Below, one piece after another: positions 52,033 through 61,524 of a stretch of DNA of 64,000 bases. This stretch comes from an uncultured Oscillospiraceae bacterium (GTDB lineage Bacteria > Bacillota > Clostridia > Oscillospirales > Oscillospiraceae): the NCBI GenBank assembly GCA_947629955.1, contig CANRFT010000001.1, positions 62,001 to 126,000 of the forward strand, given 5' to 3'. A program made the translations under genes and the position numbers. Numbering within the stretch: position 1 is the stretch's first letter; each line of letters opens with the position of its first letter. Below the pieces are notes generated by a model. That model saw nothing but the letters and a program-made list of their open reading frames with translations, made no database searches and was not told the DNA's origin.

Positions 52033-52655
52033 CCATCGATGTGGACTGGATCTTCTTTGACCTGGGCTCCACGCTGATCGACGAGAGCCGTGCGGAGCGC
52101 CGCAGGATGGAGGAGACCGTTGCGGGTTCCGATGTCACATACGAGGCGTTTTTCCAGGCGGCACTGGACGCCGCCCGCCGGAATGAAAACGGCTACAAGA
52201 TGGCGCTGGAGCGGTTCGGACTGGCCAAAGCGCCCTGGCGCACGGAGGAAGAAGTCCTGTACCCGGAGACCGGGGAACTGTTGGAGCGGCTGAGCGGACG
52301 GTATCGCCTGGGGGTCATCGCCAACCAGGAGCCGGGGGCGGAACAGCGCCTGGAGCGGTTCGGCATCCGCCGTTTCTTCGATGTGATCGTCTGCTCGGCG
52401 GAGGCCGGGGCGGCCAAATCGGACCCGCGTATGTTCCGCATGGCCCTGGAACAGGCGGATCGTCCGCCGGAGCGGGCCGCTATGGTGGGCGACCGGCTGG
52501 ATAACGATGTGATCCCCGCCAAAAAACTGGGGATGCGGACCGTCTGGGTGCGGCAGGGGATGGGCGGTCTCGCCGCTCCCCGCGTGCCGGAGGAAGAGCC
52601 CGATGTTGCCATCGACACCATTGGCCAACTATCTGATTATCTGAAACGACGATAA
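52029..52655 (+). CDS. HAD-family hydrolase
   Basis: 208 aa. Motif I is [10 protein letters not shown], motif II VIANQE, motif III KSDPRMF, and motif [10 protein letters not shown]. In motif I the usual second Asp is Gly. That occurs in some phosphatase and dehalogenase-like HAD groups and makes the substrate hard to predict. The ATG overlaps the ispG stop (ATGA), and polC follows 14 bases later. Confidence 0.9.
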   Translation: MTIDVDWIFFDLGSTLIDESRAERRRMEETVAGSDVTYEAFFQAALDAARRNENGYKMALERFGLAKAPWRTEEEVLYPETGELLERLSGRYRLGVIANQEPGAEQRLERFGIRRFFDVIVCSAEAGAAKSDPRMFRMALEQADRPPERAAMVGDRLDNDVIPAKKLGMRTVWVRQGMGGLAAPRVPEEEPDVAIDTIGQLSDYLKRR

Positions 52656-52669
52656 GGAGCGTACATACC

Positions 52670-55600
52670 ATGGAGACCCGTCCCACCTTTCAACAGACCT
52701 TCGGCAAGTGCCCCTTCCCGGAAGGGGTCTTGTCGGCGTTGGGCGCCTGCCCGGTGAGCGTGCGGGTGCGCCGGGCGGAGCGGGCCATGGAGGTGGACGT
52801 GGAGAGCGCCGGCGTCGACCGGACCGTCCTGGACCGGGCGGCGGAGGCCGTCAAAAGCGCCCTGCGGCTCAATGAGGTGGCGTTCCGTCTGATTGCCCCG
52901 GCGGAGGAGGACAAACCCACCGAATTGGCGGAGGCGCCCAAATCCGGCGGGCCGATGGGGACATCGGCCCCTACAGGGACGGCGGACGCTCAAAAACCGG
53001 ACAAGCCCGCCCCGCCCCCCGATTTGTCGGCCCAGATGGCCGCCATGCGGAAGAGGCTCATCAAGGCCGAGGCGGCCCCCAAGGCGGGCGGCCAAAAGAG
53101 GGCCAGGGCCATCTACGGCAAGATCAACGCCAAAAAGAAGATCACCCCCATCGGGGAGCTGGACCTGGATATGCGGGGCGTCCTCATCGAGGGGGACGTG
53201 TTCAACGTGGAGCACCGGGAGCTGCCCCGGCGGAAGGCCTGGGTGGTGTGCTTCGACGTCACCGACTACACCGGCTCTGTCCGGGTGACCCAGTTCATGG
53301 AGGGGGACCTGGCAAAGCCCATCATCAAGAACGTGAAGGTGGGCCAGCGGCTCCAGGTCCAGGGCCGGCCCACCGTGGGCAAGTTCGACAACGGCGACCT
53401 GGTGCTGGAGCCCTACGGCATCAGCTCCGTCCCTAGGCCGGAGGGGAGAAAGGACACCGCCCCCGAGAAGCGCATCGAGCTGCATCTGCACACCAAAATG
53501 TCCATGATGGACGCCCTGTGCGACACCAAGGCGGTGGTGAAGCGGGCCATCGAGTGGGGCCACCCGGCCATCGCCATCACCGACCACGGGGTGGTCCAGT
53601 CCTTCCCCGACGCCTACAACGCCTCCAAGCGGGGCTCTTTGATCAAAATCCTCTACGGGGTAGAGGCCTACTACCAGAACGACGTGGACGAGAACGTGGC
53701 CGTCCACGGCCCCGGCGAACTGCCCCTGGACGGGGAGTTCGTGGCTTTCGATCTGGAGACCACCGGCCTGGACGCCAAGCGGGACGAGATCATCGAGATC
53801 GGCGCGGTGCGTATCCGGGGCGGGGAAGTGGTGGACAGGTTCGCCTCCTTTGCCGACCCTGGCCGGCCCCTGTCCCCCAAGACGGTGTCCCTCACCGGCA
53901 TCACCGACCAGATGCTCCGGGGCGCGCCAACGCCGGAGGCGGCGGTGGGCGCCTTTCTGGACTGGCTGGGGGAGGCCCCCCTCTGCGCCCACAACGCCGC
54001 CTTCGACACCGGCTTCATTCGGGAATCCTGCAAAAAGTCGGGCCGCCCCTTCGACCCGCTGTACATCGACACCATGGTGCTGTCCCAGTACCTGTGTCCC
54101 GACCTCCACAACCACAAGCTGGACACGGTGGCCACTGCCCTGGGCCTGCCCCCCTTCCAGCACCACCGGGCCTATGACGACGCCGCCGTCTGCGGCCAGA
54201 TTTTGTGGGAGCTGTTCAAATCCCTCCGCAAGGAGGGGCTGACGGCGGCCTCCCAGATCAACCCGGCTATGGCGGGGCGGAGGAGAGGGGGCCGGGGCCG
54301 CCGGTCCGCCAACCATCTGATCTTGCTGGCCAAGGACCAGATTGGCCTCCGCAATCTCTACAAGCTGGTGTCCAAGTCCCACCTGGAGCACTACAGCCGG
54401 TTCCCCATCATGCCAAAGTCCCTGGTGAACGAACACCGGGAGGGGCTGATCATCGGCTCCGCCTGCGAGGCGGGGGAACTGTTCCGGGCGGTGGTGGACG
54501 GCAAGGACGACCGGGAGCTGGAGCGCATCGCCTCCTGGTACGACTACCTTGAGATACAGCCCCTGTCCAACAACGCCTATATGCTTCGGCCCGACAAGGA
54601 GGGCCGGTCCATCGCCGGGAGCGAGGAGGACCTGCGGGACTTCAACCGGCGGATCGTGGCCCTGGGGGAGCGGCTGGGCAAGCCGGTGTGCGCCACCGGG
54701 GACGTCCACTTCATGGACCCCCGCGAGGAGATCTACCGCCACGTCCTGCTGGCCGCCAAGGAGTTTGACGGCGCGGATGACCCCAACCCCCTCTATTTCC
54801 GCACCACAGACGAGATGCTGGCGGAGTTCTCCTATCTGGGGGAGGACAAGGCCCATGAGGTGGTCATCGACAACCCCGCCAAGGTGGCCGGGTGGATCGG
54901 CGATGTGCGCCCCCTGCCCGACGGGCTGTTCACCCCCACCCTGGAGGACTCCGAGGGGGAGCTGAAACGGCTGGTGTGGGGCCGCGCCCATGAGCTTTAC
55001 GGGGAGGACCCGCCCCAGATCGTGACGGACCGGCTCAACGCCGAGCTGAAGGACATCATCGGCTGCCACTACGACGTGATCTATATGTCCGCCCAGAAGC
55101 TGGTGCAGAACTCCCTGGAGCACGGCTATCTGGTGGGGTCCAGAGGGTCGGTGGGCTCGTCCCTGGTGGCCTTCATGTCGGGCATCACCGAGGTGAACTC
55201 CCTGCCCGCCCACTACCGCTGCCCCAAGTGCGGCCACGCCGACTTCGACTACGCCCAGAACCCCGCCCATCCCTACGGCTGCGGGGCGGATATGCCCGAC
55301 GCGGTGTGCCCGGTGTGCGGGACGCCCTATGACAAGGACGGCTTCAACATCCCCTTCGAGACCTTCCTGGGCTTCGGCGGCGACAAGGTGCCCGACATCG
55401 ACCTGAACTTCTCCGGCGAGTACCAGTCCAGCGCCCACAAATATACCTTTGAGCTGTTCGGCCAGGACCACGTGTTCCGGGCGGGCACCATCGGCACCGT
55501 GGCGGAGAAGACCGCCATCGGCTACGTGAAGAAGTACCTGGAGACGGTGGGGCGGACCAACGTCCCCTTCGCGGAGGTACTCCGTCTGGCCAAGGGCTGC

Positions 55601-56842
55601 GAGGGGGTCAAGCGCACCACCGGTCAGCACCCCGGCGGCATGGTGGTCATCCCCCAGGACAAGGAGGTCTACGACTTCTGCCCGGTGCAGCACCCGGCGG
55701 ACGACCCCGACAGCGACATCATCACCACCCACTTTGAATATCACTCCATGGAGTCCAACCTCTTGAAGCTGGACATGCTGGGCCACGACGACCCGTCCAT
55801 GATCCGTATGCTGGAGGACTTGACCGGCGTCAACGCCCGGAAGATCCCCCTGGACGACGCCGACACCATGAGCCTGTTCACCACCTCGGAGAAGCTGGGC
55901 TTCACCGACGACCCCATCCTGGGCCCCACCGGGGCGGTGGCCATCCCCGAGTTCGGCACCTCCTTTGTCCGGGGGATGCTGGAGGACACCGAGCCCGACC
56001 AGTTCGACATCCTGGTGCGGCTGTCCGGCTTTTCCCATGGCACCGACGTGTGGCTGGGCAACGCGAAGGATCTGATCACCTCCGGCACCGCCAAGGTCAA
56101 CGAGGCCATCGGCTGCCGGGACGACATCATGCTCTACCTGATCTCCAAGGGCTTCGCGCCCAAGCGGGCCTTCAAGATCATGGAGTCGGTCCGCAAGGGC
56201 CGGGGCCTGCCCGACGGGGCCGAGGACGAGATGAAGGAGCACAGCGTGCCCGACTGGTACATCGGCTCCTGCAAAAAGATCGCCTACCTGTTCCCCAAGG
56301 CCCACGCGGTGGCCTATGTGATGATGGCCTTCCGCATCGCCTGGTTCAAGGTCCACCGGCCTCTGGCCTTTTACGCCGCCTATTTCTCCATCCGGGCCAA
56401 GGCCTTCGACGAGAAGTACATGTGTCGGGGCATCGAAGTGGCCAAGCGGAAGATGAAGGAGATCAACGACAAAAAGAACGCCAAGAGCAGGGCCGACCGG
56501 CCCACCGCCGTGGAGGAGGATATGCTGGTCACCCTGGAGGTGGTGTACGAGTTCTACCGCCGGGGGTTCACCTTCGCCCGGATGGACGTGTCCCGCTCCC
56601 ACGCCGTCAACTTCCTCATCGACGAGGCGCAGAACGCCCTGATCCCGCCCTTCACGTCGGTGGCGGGGCTGGGCGAGACGGTGGGCTGGGACATCATGGA
56701 GAAGCGGCAGGGGAGGGACTTCCTCTCCATCGAGGAGTTCTCCCTGACCTGCACCAAGGCGTCGGCCACCCACATCGAGCAGTTGAAAGAGGCGGGGGCC
56801 TTCGGGGATTTGCCGGACAGCAGCCAGTTCTCGCTGTTCTGA
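52670..56842 (+). CDS. polC: DNA polymerase III alpha subunit, PolC type
   Basis: 1390 aa. An OB domain (about 150-250) precedes the PHP domain (from ELHLHTKMSMMDALCD, about 270). The DEDDh proofreading exonuclease is inserted (FVAFDLETTGL, about 357; HNAAFDTGFI). The polymerase core follows, with a zinc finger (CPKCGHADFDY, CPVCGTPY), the catalytic PDIDLNFSG (about 905) and RTTGQHPGGMV. It is the main replicative polymerase of low-GC Gram positives. Residues about 93-103 (SGGPMGTSAPT) are encoded by an in-frame copy of a family B repeat. Confidence 0.97.
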   Translation: METRPTFQQTFGKCPFPEGVLSALGACPVSVRVRRAERAMEVDVESAGVDRTVLDRAAEAVKSALRLNEVAFRLIAPAEEDKPTELAEAPKSGGPMGTSAPTGTADAQKPDKPAPPPDLSAQMAAMRKRLIKAEAAPKAGGQKRARAIYGKINAKKKITPIGELDLDMRGVLIEGDVFNVEHRELPRRKAWVVCFDVTDYTGSVRVTQFMEGDLAKPIIKNVKVGQRLQVQGRPTVGKFDNGDLVLEPYGISSVPRPEGRKDTAPEKRIELHLHTKMSMMDALCDTKAVVKRAIEWGHPAIAITDHGVVQSFPDAYNASKRGSLIKILYGVEAYYQNDVDENVAVHGPGELPLDGEFVAFDLETTGLDAKRDEIIEIGAVRIRGGEVVDRFASFADPGRPLSPKTVSLTGITDQMLRGAPTPEAAVGAFLDWLGEAPLCAHNAAFDTGFIRESCKKSGRPFDPLYIDTMVLSQYLCPDLHNHKLDTVATALGLPPFQHHRAYDDAAVCGQILWELFKSLRKEGLTAASQINPAMAGRRRGGRGRRSANHLILLAKDQIGLRNLYKLVSKSHLEHYSRFPIMPKSLVNEHREGLIIGSACEAGELFRAVVDGKDDRELERIASWYDYLEIQPLSNNAYMLRPDKEGRSIAGSEEDLRDFNRRIVALGERLGKPVCATGDVHFMDPREEIYRHVLLAAKEFDGADDPNPLYFRTTDEMLAEFSYLGEDKAHEVVIDNPAKVAGWIGDVRPLPDGLFTPTLEDSEGELKRLVWGRAHELYGEDPPQIVTDRLNAELKDIIGCHYDVIYMSAQKLVQNSLEHGYLVGSRGSVGSSLVAFMSGITEVNSLPAHYRCPKCGHADFDYAQNPAHPYGCGADMPDAVCPVCGTPYDKDGFNIPFETFLGFGGDKVPDIDLNFSGEYQSSAHKYTFELFGQDHVFRAGTIGTVAEKTAIGYVKKYLETVGRTNVPFAEVLRLAKGCEGVKRTTGQHPGGMVVIPQDKEVYDFCPVQHPADDPDSDIITTHFEYHSMESNLLKLDMLGHDDPSMIRMLEDLTGVNARKIPLDDADTMSLFTTSEKLGFTDDPILGPTGAVAIPEFGTSFVRGMLEDTEPDQFDILVRLSGFSHGTDVWLGNAKDLITSGTAKVNEAIGCRDDIMLYLISKGFAPKRAFKIMESVRKGRGLPDGAEDEMKEHSVPDWYIGSCKKIAYLFPKAHAVAYVMMAFRIAWFKVHRPLAFYAAYFSIRAKAFDEKYMCRGIEVAKRKMKEINDKKNAKSRADRPTAVEEDMLVTLEVVYEFYRRGFTFARMDVSRSHAVNFLIDEAQNALIPPFTSVAGLGETVGWDIMEKRQGRDFLSIEEFSLTCTKASATHIEQLKEAGAFGDLPDSSQFSLF
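52949..52974. repeat. Family B repeat fragment inside polC
   Basis: 26 bases starting GGGCCGATGGGGACATCGGC, identical to 45362-45387. It falls in the linker after the N-terminal domain and keeps the frame. Confidence 0.8.
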
Positions 56843-56884
56843 GTGTTTTTGCGGGGAGGTTCCGCCTGCGGGCGGGTCCCTTTT

Positions 56885-56941
56885 GCCTTCCACCCGCAGG
56901 GGGGAAGGTGGCATCGCCGGAGGCGATGACGGATGAGGGGG
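56885..56941. repeat. Family A repeat, partial rearranged copy
   Basis: GCCTTCCACCCGCAGGG joined to the inverted right half of the element (GGAAGGTGGCATCG...GGATGAGGGGG). Confidence 0.65.
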
Positions 56942-57002
56942 CAAGAGAGTCCTGCCAACCGCTGTTCCCGTTAGGGCGGGGTATGTTCCCCAATGGAGGG
57001 CG

Positions 57003-57578
57003 GCCTCCGGCGGGGTACTTTCTCTCACGCGAGAGAAAGTACCCAAAGAGCGCGCTCAGGGGGCAGAGCCGCGGTTCGCGTCGGACGAAGGGCGTCCAAC
57101 GCTCTCAGCGTCTCCGTCCCCTAAGGACCCCCGTTTACGGGGGCTCATGATGGCTCCGTTTGACCTGACCCTTCCGGCGCCAGCGGCCTTCGGATGCAGA
57201 TGCTTCTGTTTCCGCTGCCGCTGATGATCTAATGACCGGGAAGGATTCCGTCTACCGGCCTGCGCCTAAGGGGTCAAAGGCACCCCGCCCCGAAAGGCGG
57301 GCTTTGCCCGCCGGGCTGGCCACCCAGGCGCCCAAAAGAGACGCTTTCCGCAGCGACGCGGAACACTGAGCGGCAGCGGAGACAGTAGCATCTGCATTCA
57401 TCCTTTGCGCGCCGGAAAAAGAGGGACCCGGACCGACGGCTCCCCCGTAGAAATGGGGGTCCTCAGGGGGCAAGGCGGCCTGTGGAGCGGAACGCTCCAA
57501 CCCGGCCGCCGGCCCCTTGAGCGGCCTTTTGGTCACTTTCCCTCCGTAGGAAAAGTAACCCGCCCGGAGGCGGAACCT
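57003..57578. repeat. Large imperfect inverted repeat
   Basis: The left arm (about 57003-57223) and right arm (about 57366-57578) are diverged inverted copies. Shared blocks include GGACCCCC-TTT-ACGGGGG, CCGGCGC, ATGCAGATGC (57194-57203 and complement 57388-57397) and TCCGCTGCCGCT (57211-57222 and complement 57369-57380). The centre (about 57224-57365) holds a small hairpin CCCGCC-CCGAAAGGCGGG. I see no credible protein gene in 56843-57913. Confidence 0.75.
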
Positions 57579-57613
57579 CCCCCCGCCGACAGGCGCCTCC
57601 AAAGGTGTGCCAA

Positions 57614-57797
57614 GCCTTCCACCCGCAGGGGGCCGACTCCCCCTGTCAGGGGGAGATGTCCCGAAGGGACAGAGGGGGTAGGGTGGGTGCCCCGAAGGGG
57701 CGGATGAGGGGGCGGAAAGGGTCAGCAACCGTCGGCCTCATCCATCAGCCCTTCGGGCTGCCACCTTCCCCATAAATGGGGAAGGCTTTGAGAGGAA
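57614..57797. repeat. Dispersed palindromic repeat, family A, copy 3
   Basis: GCCTTCCACCCGCAGGG start and CATAAATGGGGAAGGC plus AGAGGAAG end, closest to copy 1. Confidence 0.85.
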
Positions 57798-57846
57798 GTT
57801 TGATTTAATTTGCCGCGCCCTCCAAAACCGCGCTCGTAAATGCCCC

Positions 57847-57875
57847 TTGACAAGGCCCGCAGGGTGTGGTATTAT
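57847..57875 (+). promoter_or_regulatory. Promoter for the his operon
   Basis: TTGACA (57847-57852), 17-base spacer, TATTAT (57870-57875). No T-box or leader peptide is visible between it and the start codon. Confidence 0.8.
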
Positions 57876-57913
57876 TCATCACATTAGCGAAGTAAAGAAT
57901 TGAGGTTTTCCCC

Positions 57914-59527
57914 ATGAGCATCATCAACACCCCCGAGGGCACCCGGGACCGGCTGTTCGCCGAGTGCGCCGAGCGCCGACAGGTCCAGAATACGCTGGTG
58001 GACCTGTTCCGCGGCCGGGGCTACTCCGAGGTCATCACCCCCGAGGTGGAGTTTTACGACCTGTTCGTCCAGTCCGGCAACCCCATCCCCCAGGAGGCCA
58101 TGCTGAAGATCATGGACCGCTCCGGGCGGATCATGGTTATGCGGCCCGACTGCACCACCCCCATCGCCCGGGTGGCCGCCACCCGGCTGCGCTCCGAGCC
58201 CCTGCCCCAGCGGCTCTACTACGATCAGACCGTGTTCCGGGACCGGGGCGCCCACCAGGGGGAGAGCCGGGAGATCGCCCAGTGCGGGGTGGAGCTCATC
58301 GGCGCGGTGGGGGAGGAGGCCGATGTGGAGATCGTCTCCATGGCGGTGGAGTCCCTGCGGCGCTGCGGGCTCAAGGGCTTCCACATCGAGCTGGGCCACG
58401 CCGGGTTCTACCGGGCGCTGGCGGCGCGGATGGATATGTCCGATCTGGAGACGGAGCGGGTGCGCTCCGCCATCGAGGGCAAGAACTTCGCCCTGCTCAA
58501 CGACCTGCTGGAGCCCTACCGGGGCCAGCCGGCCTTCGCCGCCCTCCGCCGCCTGCCCTATCTGTTCGGCGGCCCCGAGGTGCTGGACGAGGCGGAGGGC
58601 CTGGCGGGCAAGAGCGCCTGTATCGACTACCTCCGCCGGCTGTACGGCAGGCTCACCGACGCCGGCTGCGGGGAGTATATCCGGTTCGATCTGGGTCTGG
58701 TCCACCAGCTTGACTACTACACCGGCATGGTGTTCCGGGGCTTTGTGGAGGGCGCGGGCGCGCCGGTGCTGTCCGGCGGCCGGTACGACAACCTGATGGA
58801 GCGCTTCGGCTGGAAGGCGGAGGCCACCGGCTTCGCCGTGGACGCCGACGCGGTGGCCGCCTGCCTGAACCAGACCGCCCCGGCGGCGGGACGGCGGCTG
58901 CGGATCGCCCTCACCAAGGGGCGTATCCAGGAGAAAACGCTGGCCCTGTTCGAGCGGATGGGCCTGGACTGCTCTCCGGTGCGAAACCCCGGCCGGCGGC
59001 TCATCCTCTCCATCCCCAACTACCCCCTGGACGTGGTGCTGGCCAAGGCCCCCGACGTCATCACCTATGTGGAGCACGGGGTGTGCGACCTGGGGGTGGT
59101 GGGCAAGGACACCATTTTGGAGAAGGGCGGCTCCTTCTACGAGGTGCTGGACCTGGGGTTCGGCAAATGCCGCTTCGCCCTGGCGGTGAAGGAGGGCGCC
59201 GACTTCTACGGCACCTACAAGACCCGTCGGGCGGCATCCAAATACCCCAACGTGGCCCGGACCTTCTTTGAGAAGAAGGGCATGGACGTGGACATCATCA
59301 AGATCGAGGGCAGCGTGGAGCTGGCCCCCATTCTGGAGCTGGCCGACGGCATCGTGGACATTGTAGAGACGGGGGCCACCCTCCGGGAGAACGGCCTTGC
59401 CGTGGTGGAGGACGTGGCGGCGGTGTCCGCCCGGCTCATCGTCAACACCGCCGGCATGAAGCTGAACAAGGAGCAGATCACCGACTTCATCGCCAAATGC
59501 GAGGCCAACCTGGAGGGAACGGTATGA
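57914..59527 (+). CDS. hisZG: HisZ-HisG fusion: ATP phosphoribosyltransferase with regulatory subunit
   Basis: 537 aa. Residues about 1-322 are HisZ, a class II histidyl-tRNA synthetase paralogue (VMRPDCTTPIARV, YYDQTVFRDRGAHQGESREI, AGAPVLSGGRYDNLMERFG). Residues about 328-537 are the short catalytic HisG (RLRIALTKGRIQEKTLALFE, GVCDLGVVGKDTI, DGIVDIVETGATLREN). The two are normally separate subunits of a hetero-octamer. The join is open and in frame, so the first enzyme of histidine synthesis is one chain here. It overlaps hisD by 4 bases. Confidence 0.95.
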   Translation: MSIINTPEGTRDRLFAECAERRQVQNTLVDLFRGRGYSEVITPEVEFYDLFVQSGNPIPQEAMLKIMDRSGRIMVMRPDCTTPIARVAATRLRSEPLPQRLYYDQTVFRDRGAHQGESREIAQCGVELIGAVGEEADVEIVSMAVESLRRCGLKGFHIELGHAGFYRALAARMDMSDLETERVRSAIEGKNFALLNDLLEPYRGQPAFAALRRLPYLFGGPEVLDEAEGLAGKSACIDYLRRLYGRLTDAGCGEYIRFDLGLVHQLDYYTGMVFRGFVEGAGAPVLSGGRYDNLMERFGWKAEATGFAVDADAVAACLNQTAPAAGRRLRIALTKGRIQEKTLALFERMGLDCSPVRNPGRRLILSIPNYPLDVVLAKAPDVITYVEHGVCDLGVVGKDTILEKGGSFYEVLDLGFGKCRFALAVKEGADFYGTYKTRRAASKYPNVARTFFEKKGMDVDIIKIEGSVELAPILELADGIVDIVETGATLRENGLAVVEDVAAVSARLIVNTAGMKLNKEQITDFIAKCEANLEGTV

Positions 59528-60798
59528 TCACCATCATCAAAGCGGACGGCTCCGCCGAACAGAGACAGTTAGCGATTATGCGGGCCAGGGCGGCCGCGAA
59601 GAATACCGACATCGAAAAGGCGGTCAAAGCCATCCTGGAGGATGTGAAGGAGAATGGCTTTACCGCAGTCGAAAAGTACAGCTTACAGTTTGACCGCGCC
59701 GTCCCTCATGAGATCTCCCGGGAGACCATCGACGGGGCCTACGCCTCCTGCCCGCCGGAGCTGATCCGTGCATTGGAGCACGCCGCCGCCAACATCCGGG
59801 ACTACAACGAAAAGCTGCTGGCGAAGTCCATGGAGTGGACCTCCCCCGACGGGGGGAAGGTGGGCCGGATCGTCCGGGGACTGACCCGGGTGGGCATCTA
59901 CGTCCCCGGCGGCACGGCGGCCTATCCCAGCAGCGTGCTGATGAACGCCGTACCCGCCAAGGTGGCCGGGGTGGAGGAGATCGTCATGGTGACGCCCCCC
60001 ACCGAGAACCTGTCCGCCCCCGTGCTGGCGGCGGCGAAGATCGCCGGGGTGGACCGGGTCATCGCCGTGGGCGGGGCCCAGGCGGTGGCCGCCCTCACCT
60101 ACGGGGCGGGGTTCATCCCCCGGGTGGACAAGCTGGTGGGCCCCGGCAACGCCTATGTGGCCGCCGCCAAGCGGCTGGCCTACGGCGCTCTGGACATCGA
60201 CATGGTGGCCGGTCCCTCGGAGGTGCTGGTCATCGCCGACGAGAGCGCCGACCCCAAATTCGTGGCCGCCGACCTGCTCTCCCAGGCGGAGCACGACCGG
60301 CTGGCCTCCGCCGTGCTGCTCACCGATTCCATGGAGCTGGCCCGGGCCGTGGACGGGGAGATCGTCCGGCAGACGGGGTATTTGAGCCGCTCCGAGATCA
60401 TGGAGGCGTCCCTGCGGGACTTCGGCTGCGCCATCGTGTGCGACAGACTTGACCGGTGCGTGGACATCGCCAACGACATCGCCCCGGAGCATTTGGAGAT
60501 CGTCACCAGGGAGCCCAGGGCGTTGCTGCCTCGGATCAAAAACGCCGGAGCGGTGTTCCTGGGGGCCTGGACGCCGGAGCCTCTGGGGGACTATCTGGCG
60601 GGGCCGGACCACGTGCTGCCCACCAGCGGCACCGCCCGGTTCTTCTCGCCGTTGAGCGTGGACAGCTTCTTAAAGACCATGAGCGTGCTGGAGTTCGACC
60701 GGGCCTCCCTGGAGCCGCTGGCCCCGGAGATCACCGCCCTGGCGGAGTGCGAAAAGCTCACCGCCCACGCCAACTCCATCCGCGTCCGATTTGAATGA
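59524..60798 (+). CDS. hisD: Histidinol dehydrogenase
   Basis: 424 aa zinc enzyme, two NAD oxidations from histidinol to histidine. [18 protein letters not shown], the [12 protein letters not shown] region, SQAEHD (zinc ligands) and [10 protein letters not shown] are present. The ATG overlaps the hisZG stop (ATGA). A family B repeat separates it from hisB. Confidence 0.97.
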   Translation: MITIIKADGSAEQRQLAIMRARAAAKNTDIEKAVKAILEDVKENGFTAVEKYSLQFDRAVPHEISRETIDGAYASCPPELIRALEHAAANIRDYNEKLLAKSMEWTSPDGGKVGRIVRGLTRVGIYVPGGTAAYPSSVLMNAVPAKVAGVEEIVMVTPPTENLSAPVLAAAKIAGVDRVIAVGGAQAVAALTYGAGFIPRVDKLVGPGNAYVAAAKRLAYGALDIDMVAGPSEVLVIADESADPKFVAADLLSQAEHDRLASAVLLTDSMELARAVDGEIVRQTGYLSRSEIMEASLRDFGCAIVCDRLDRCVDIANDIAPEHLEIVTREPRALLPRIKNAGAVFLGAWTPEPLGDYLAGPDHVLPTSGTARFFSPLSVDSFLKTMSVLEFDRASLEPLAPEITALAECEKLTAHANSIRVRFE

Positions 60799-60801
60799 TT
60801 T

Positions 60802-60879
60802 GTAGGGGCCGCCCCCCTGGGCGGCCCGGCTCCCTCCACAAGCGCTATGACACGGGCCGCCGAGGGCGGCGGTCCCTAC
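60802..60879. repeat. REP-like paired palindrome, family B
   Basis: GTAGGGGCCGCCCCCCTGGG left half and inverted right half ending GGCGGCGGTCCCTAC, inside the his operon. Confidence 0.8.
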
Positions 60880-60900
60880 GATCGGAAAGGTGTGAACATC

Positions 60901-61476
60901 ATGCGTACCGCAGACATCAGGCGCGCCACCAAGGAGACCGACATCGACCTGACCCTGTGCCTGGACGGGGGAGAGGTAAGCGTCTCCACCGGCATCGGTT
61001 TCTTCGACCACATGCTCACCGCCCTGGCCTTCTACGCCGGGTGGGGGCTGACACTCACCGCCAGGGGCGATCTGGAGGTGGACGGCCACCACACGGTGGA
61101 GGACACGGGCATCGTGCTGGGGCAGGCCTTCGCGGCGGCCCTGGGGGACAAGAAGGGCATCAAACGCTACGGGACGGCCTTCGTTCCCATGGACGAGGCC
61201 CTGTGCCGCACGGTGCTGGACCTCTCCAACCGGCCCTATCTGGTGTTCGATGCCCCAATGCCCCAGCCCATGATCGGGGCCTATGACTCCTGCCTGACGG
61301 CGGAGTTCATGCGGGCGTTTGCCTTCAACGCCGGGGTCACCCTCCACCAGAAGTGCGAGTACGGCGCCAACGCCCACCACATCACCGAGGCCCTGTTCAA
61401 GTCCCTGGGGCTGGCCCTGAAGGAGGCCGCCCGGATCGAAGGGACGGGGGTCACCTCCACCAAGGGGGCCCTGTGA
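60901..61476 (+). CDS. hisB: Imidazoleglycerol-phosphate dehydratase
   Basis: 191 aa monofunctional form. The manganese-binding histidine motifs FFDHMLTALAFYAG, DGHHTVEDTGI, GANAHHITEALFK are intact. AAAGGTGTG precedes the ATG. It is part of hisZG-hisD-hisB-hisH. Confidence 0.97.
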   Translation: MRTADIRRATKETDIDLTLCLDGGEVSVSTGIGFFDHMLTALAFYAGWGLTLTARGDLEVDGHHTVEDTGIVLGQAFAAALGDKKGIKRYGTAFVPMDEALCRTVLDLSNRPYLVFDAPMPQPMIGAYDSCLTAEFMRAFAFNAGVTLHQKCEYGANAHHITEALFKSLGLALKEAARIEGTGVTSTKGAL

Positions 61477-61524
61477 CCCTGCCGGCGGCCTTTCGCCTTG
61501 ACGAACCGGACGGGATGTGGTTAA

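Noticed and set aside
52637..57046. 1469-codon open frame on the minus strand over polC
   Set aside because: Shadow of a GC-rich gene; polC motifs are complete on the plus strand.
57252..57728. Protein-coding frames in the polC-his gap
   Set aside because: They read across inverted repeats and family A repeat sequence; no start signals and no protein-like pattern.
57876..57913. T-box or attenuator for the his operon
   Set aside because: Only about 35 bases lie between the promoter and the start codon, too short for a T-box or leader peptide system.
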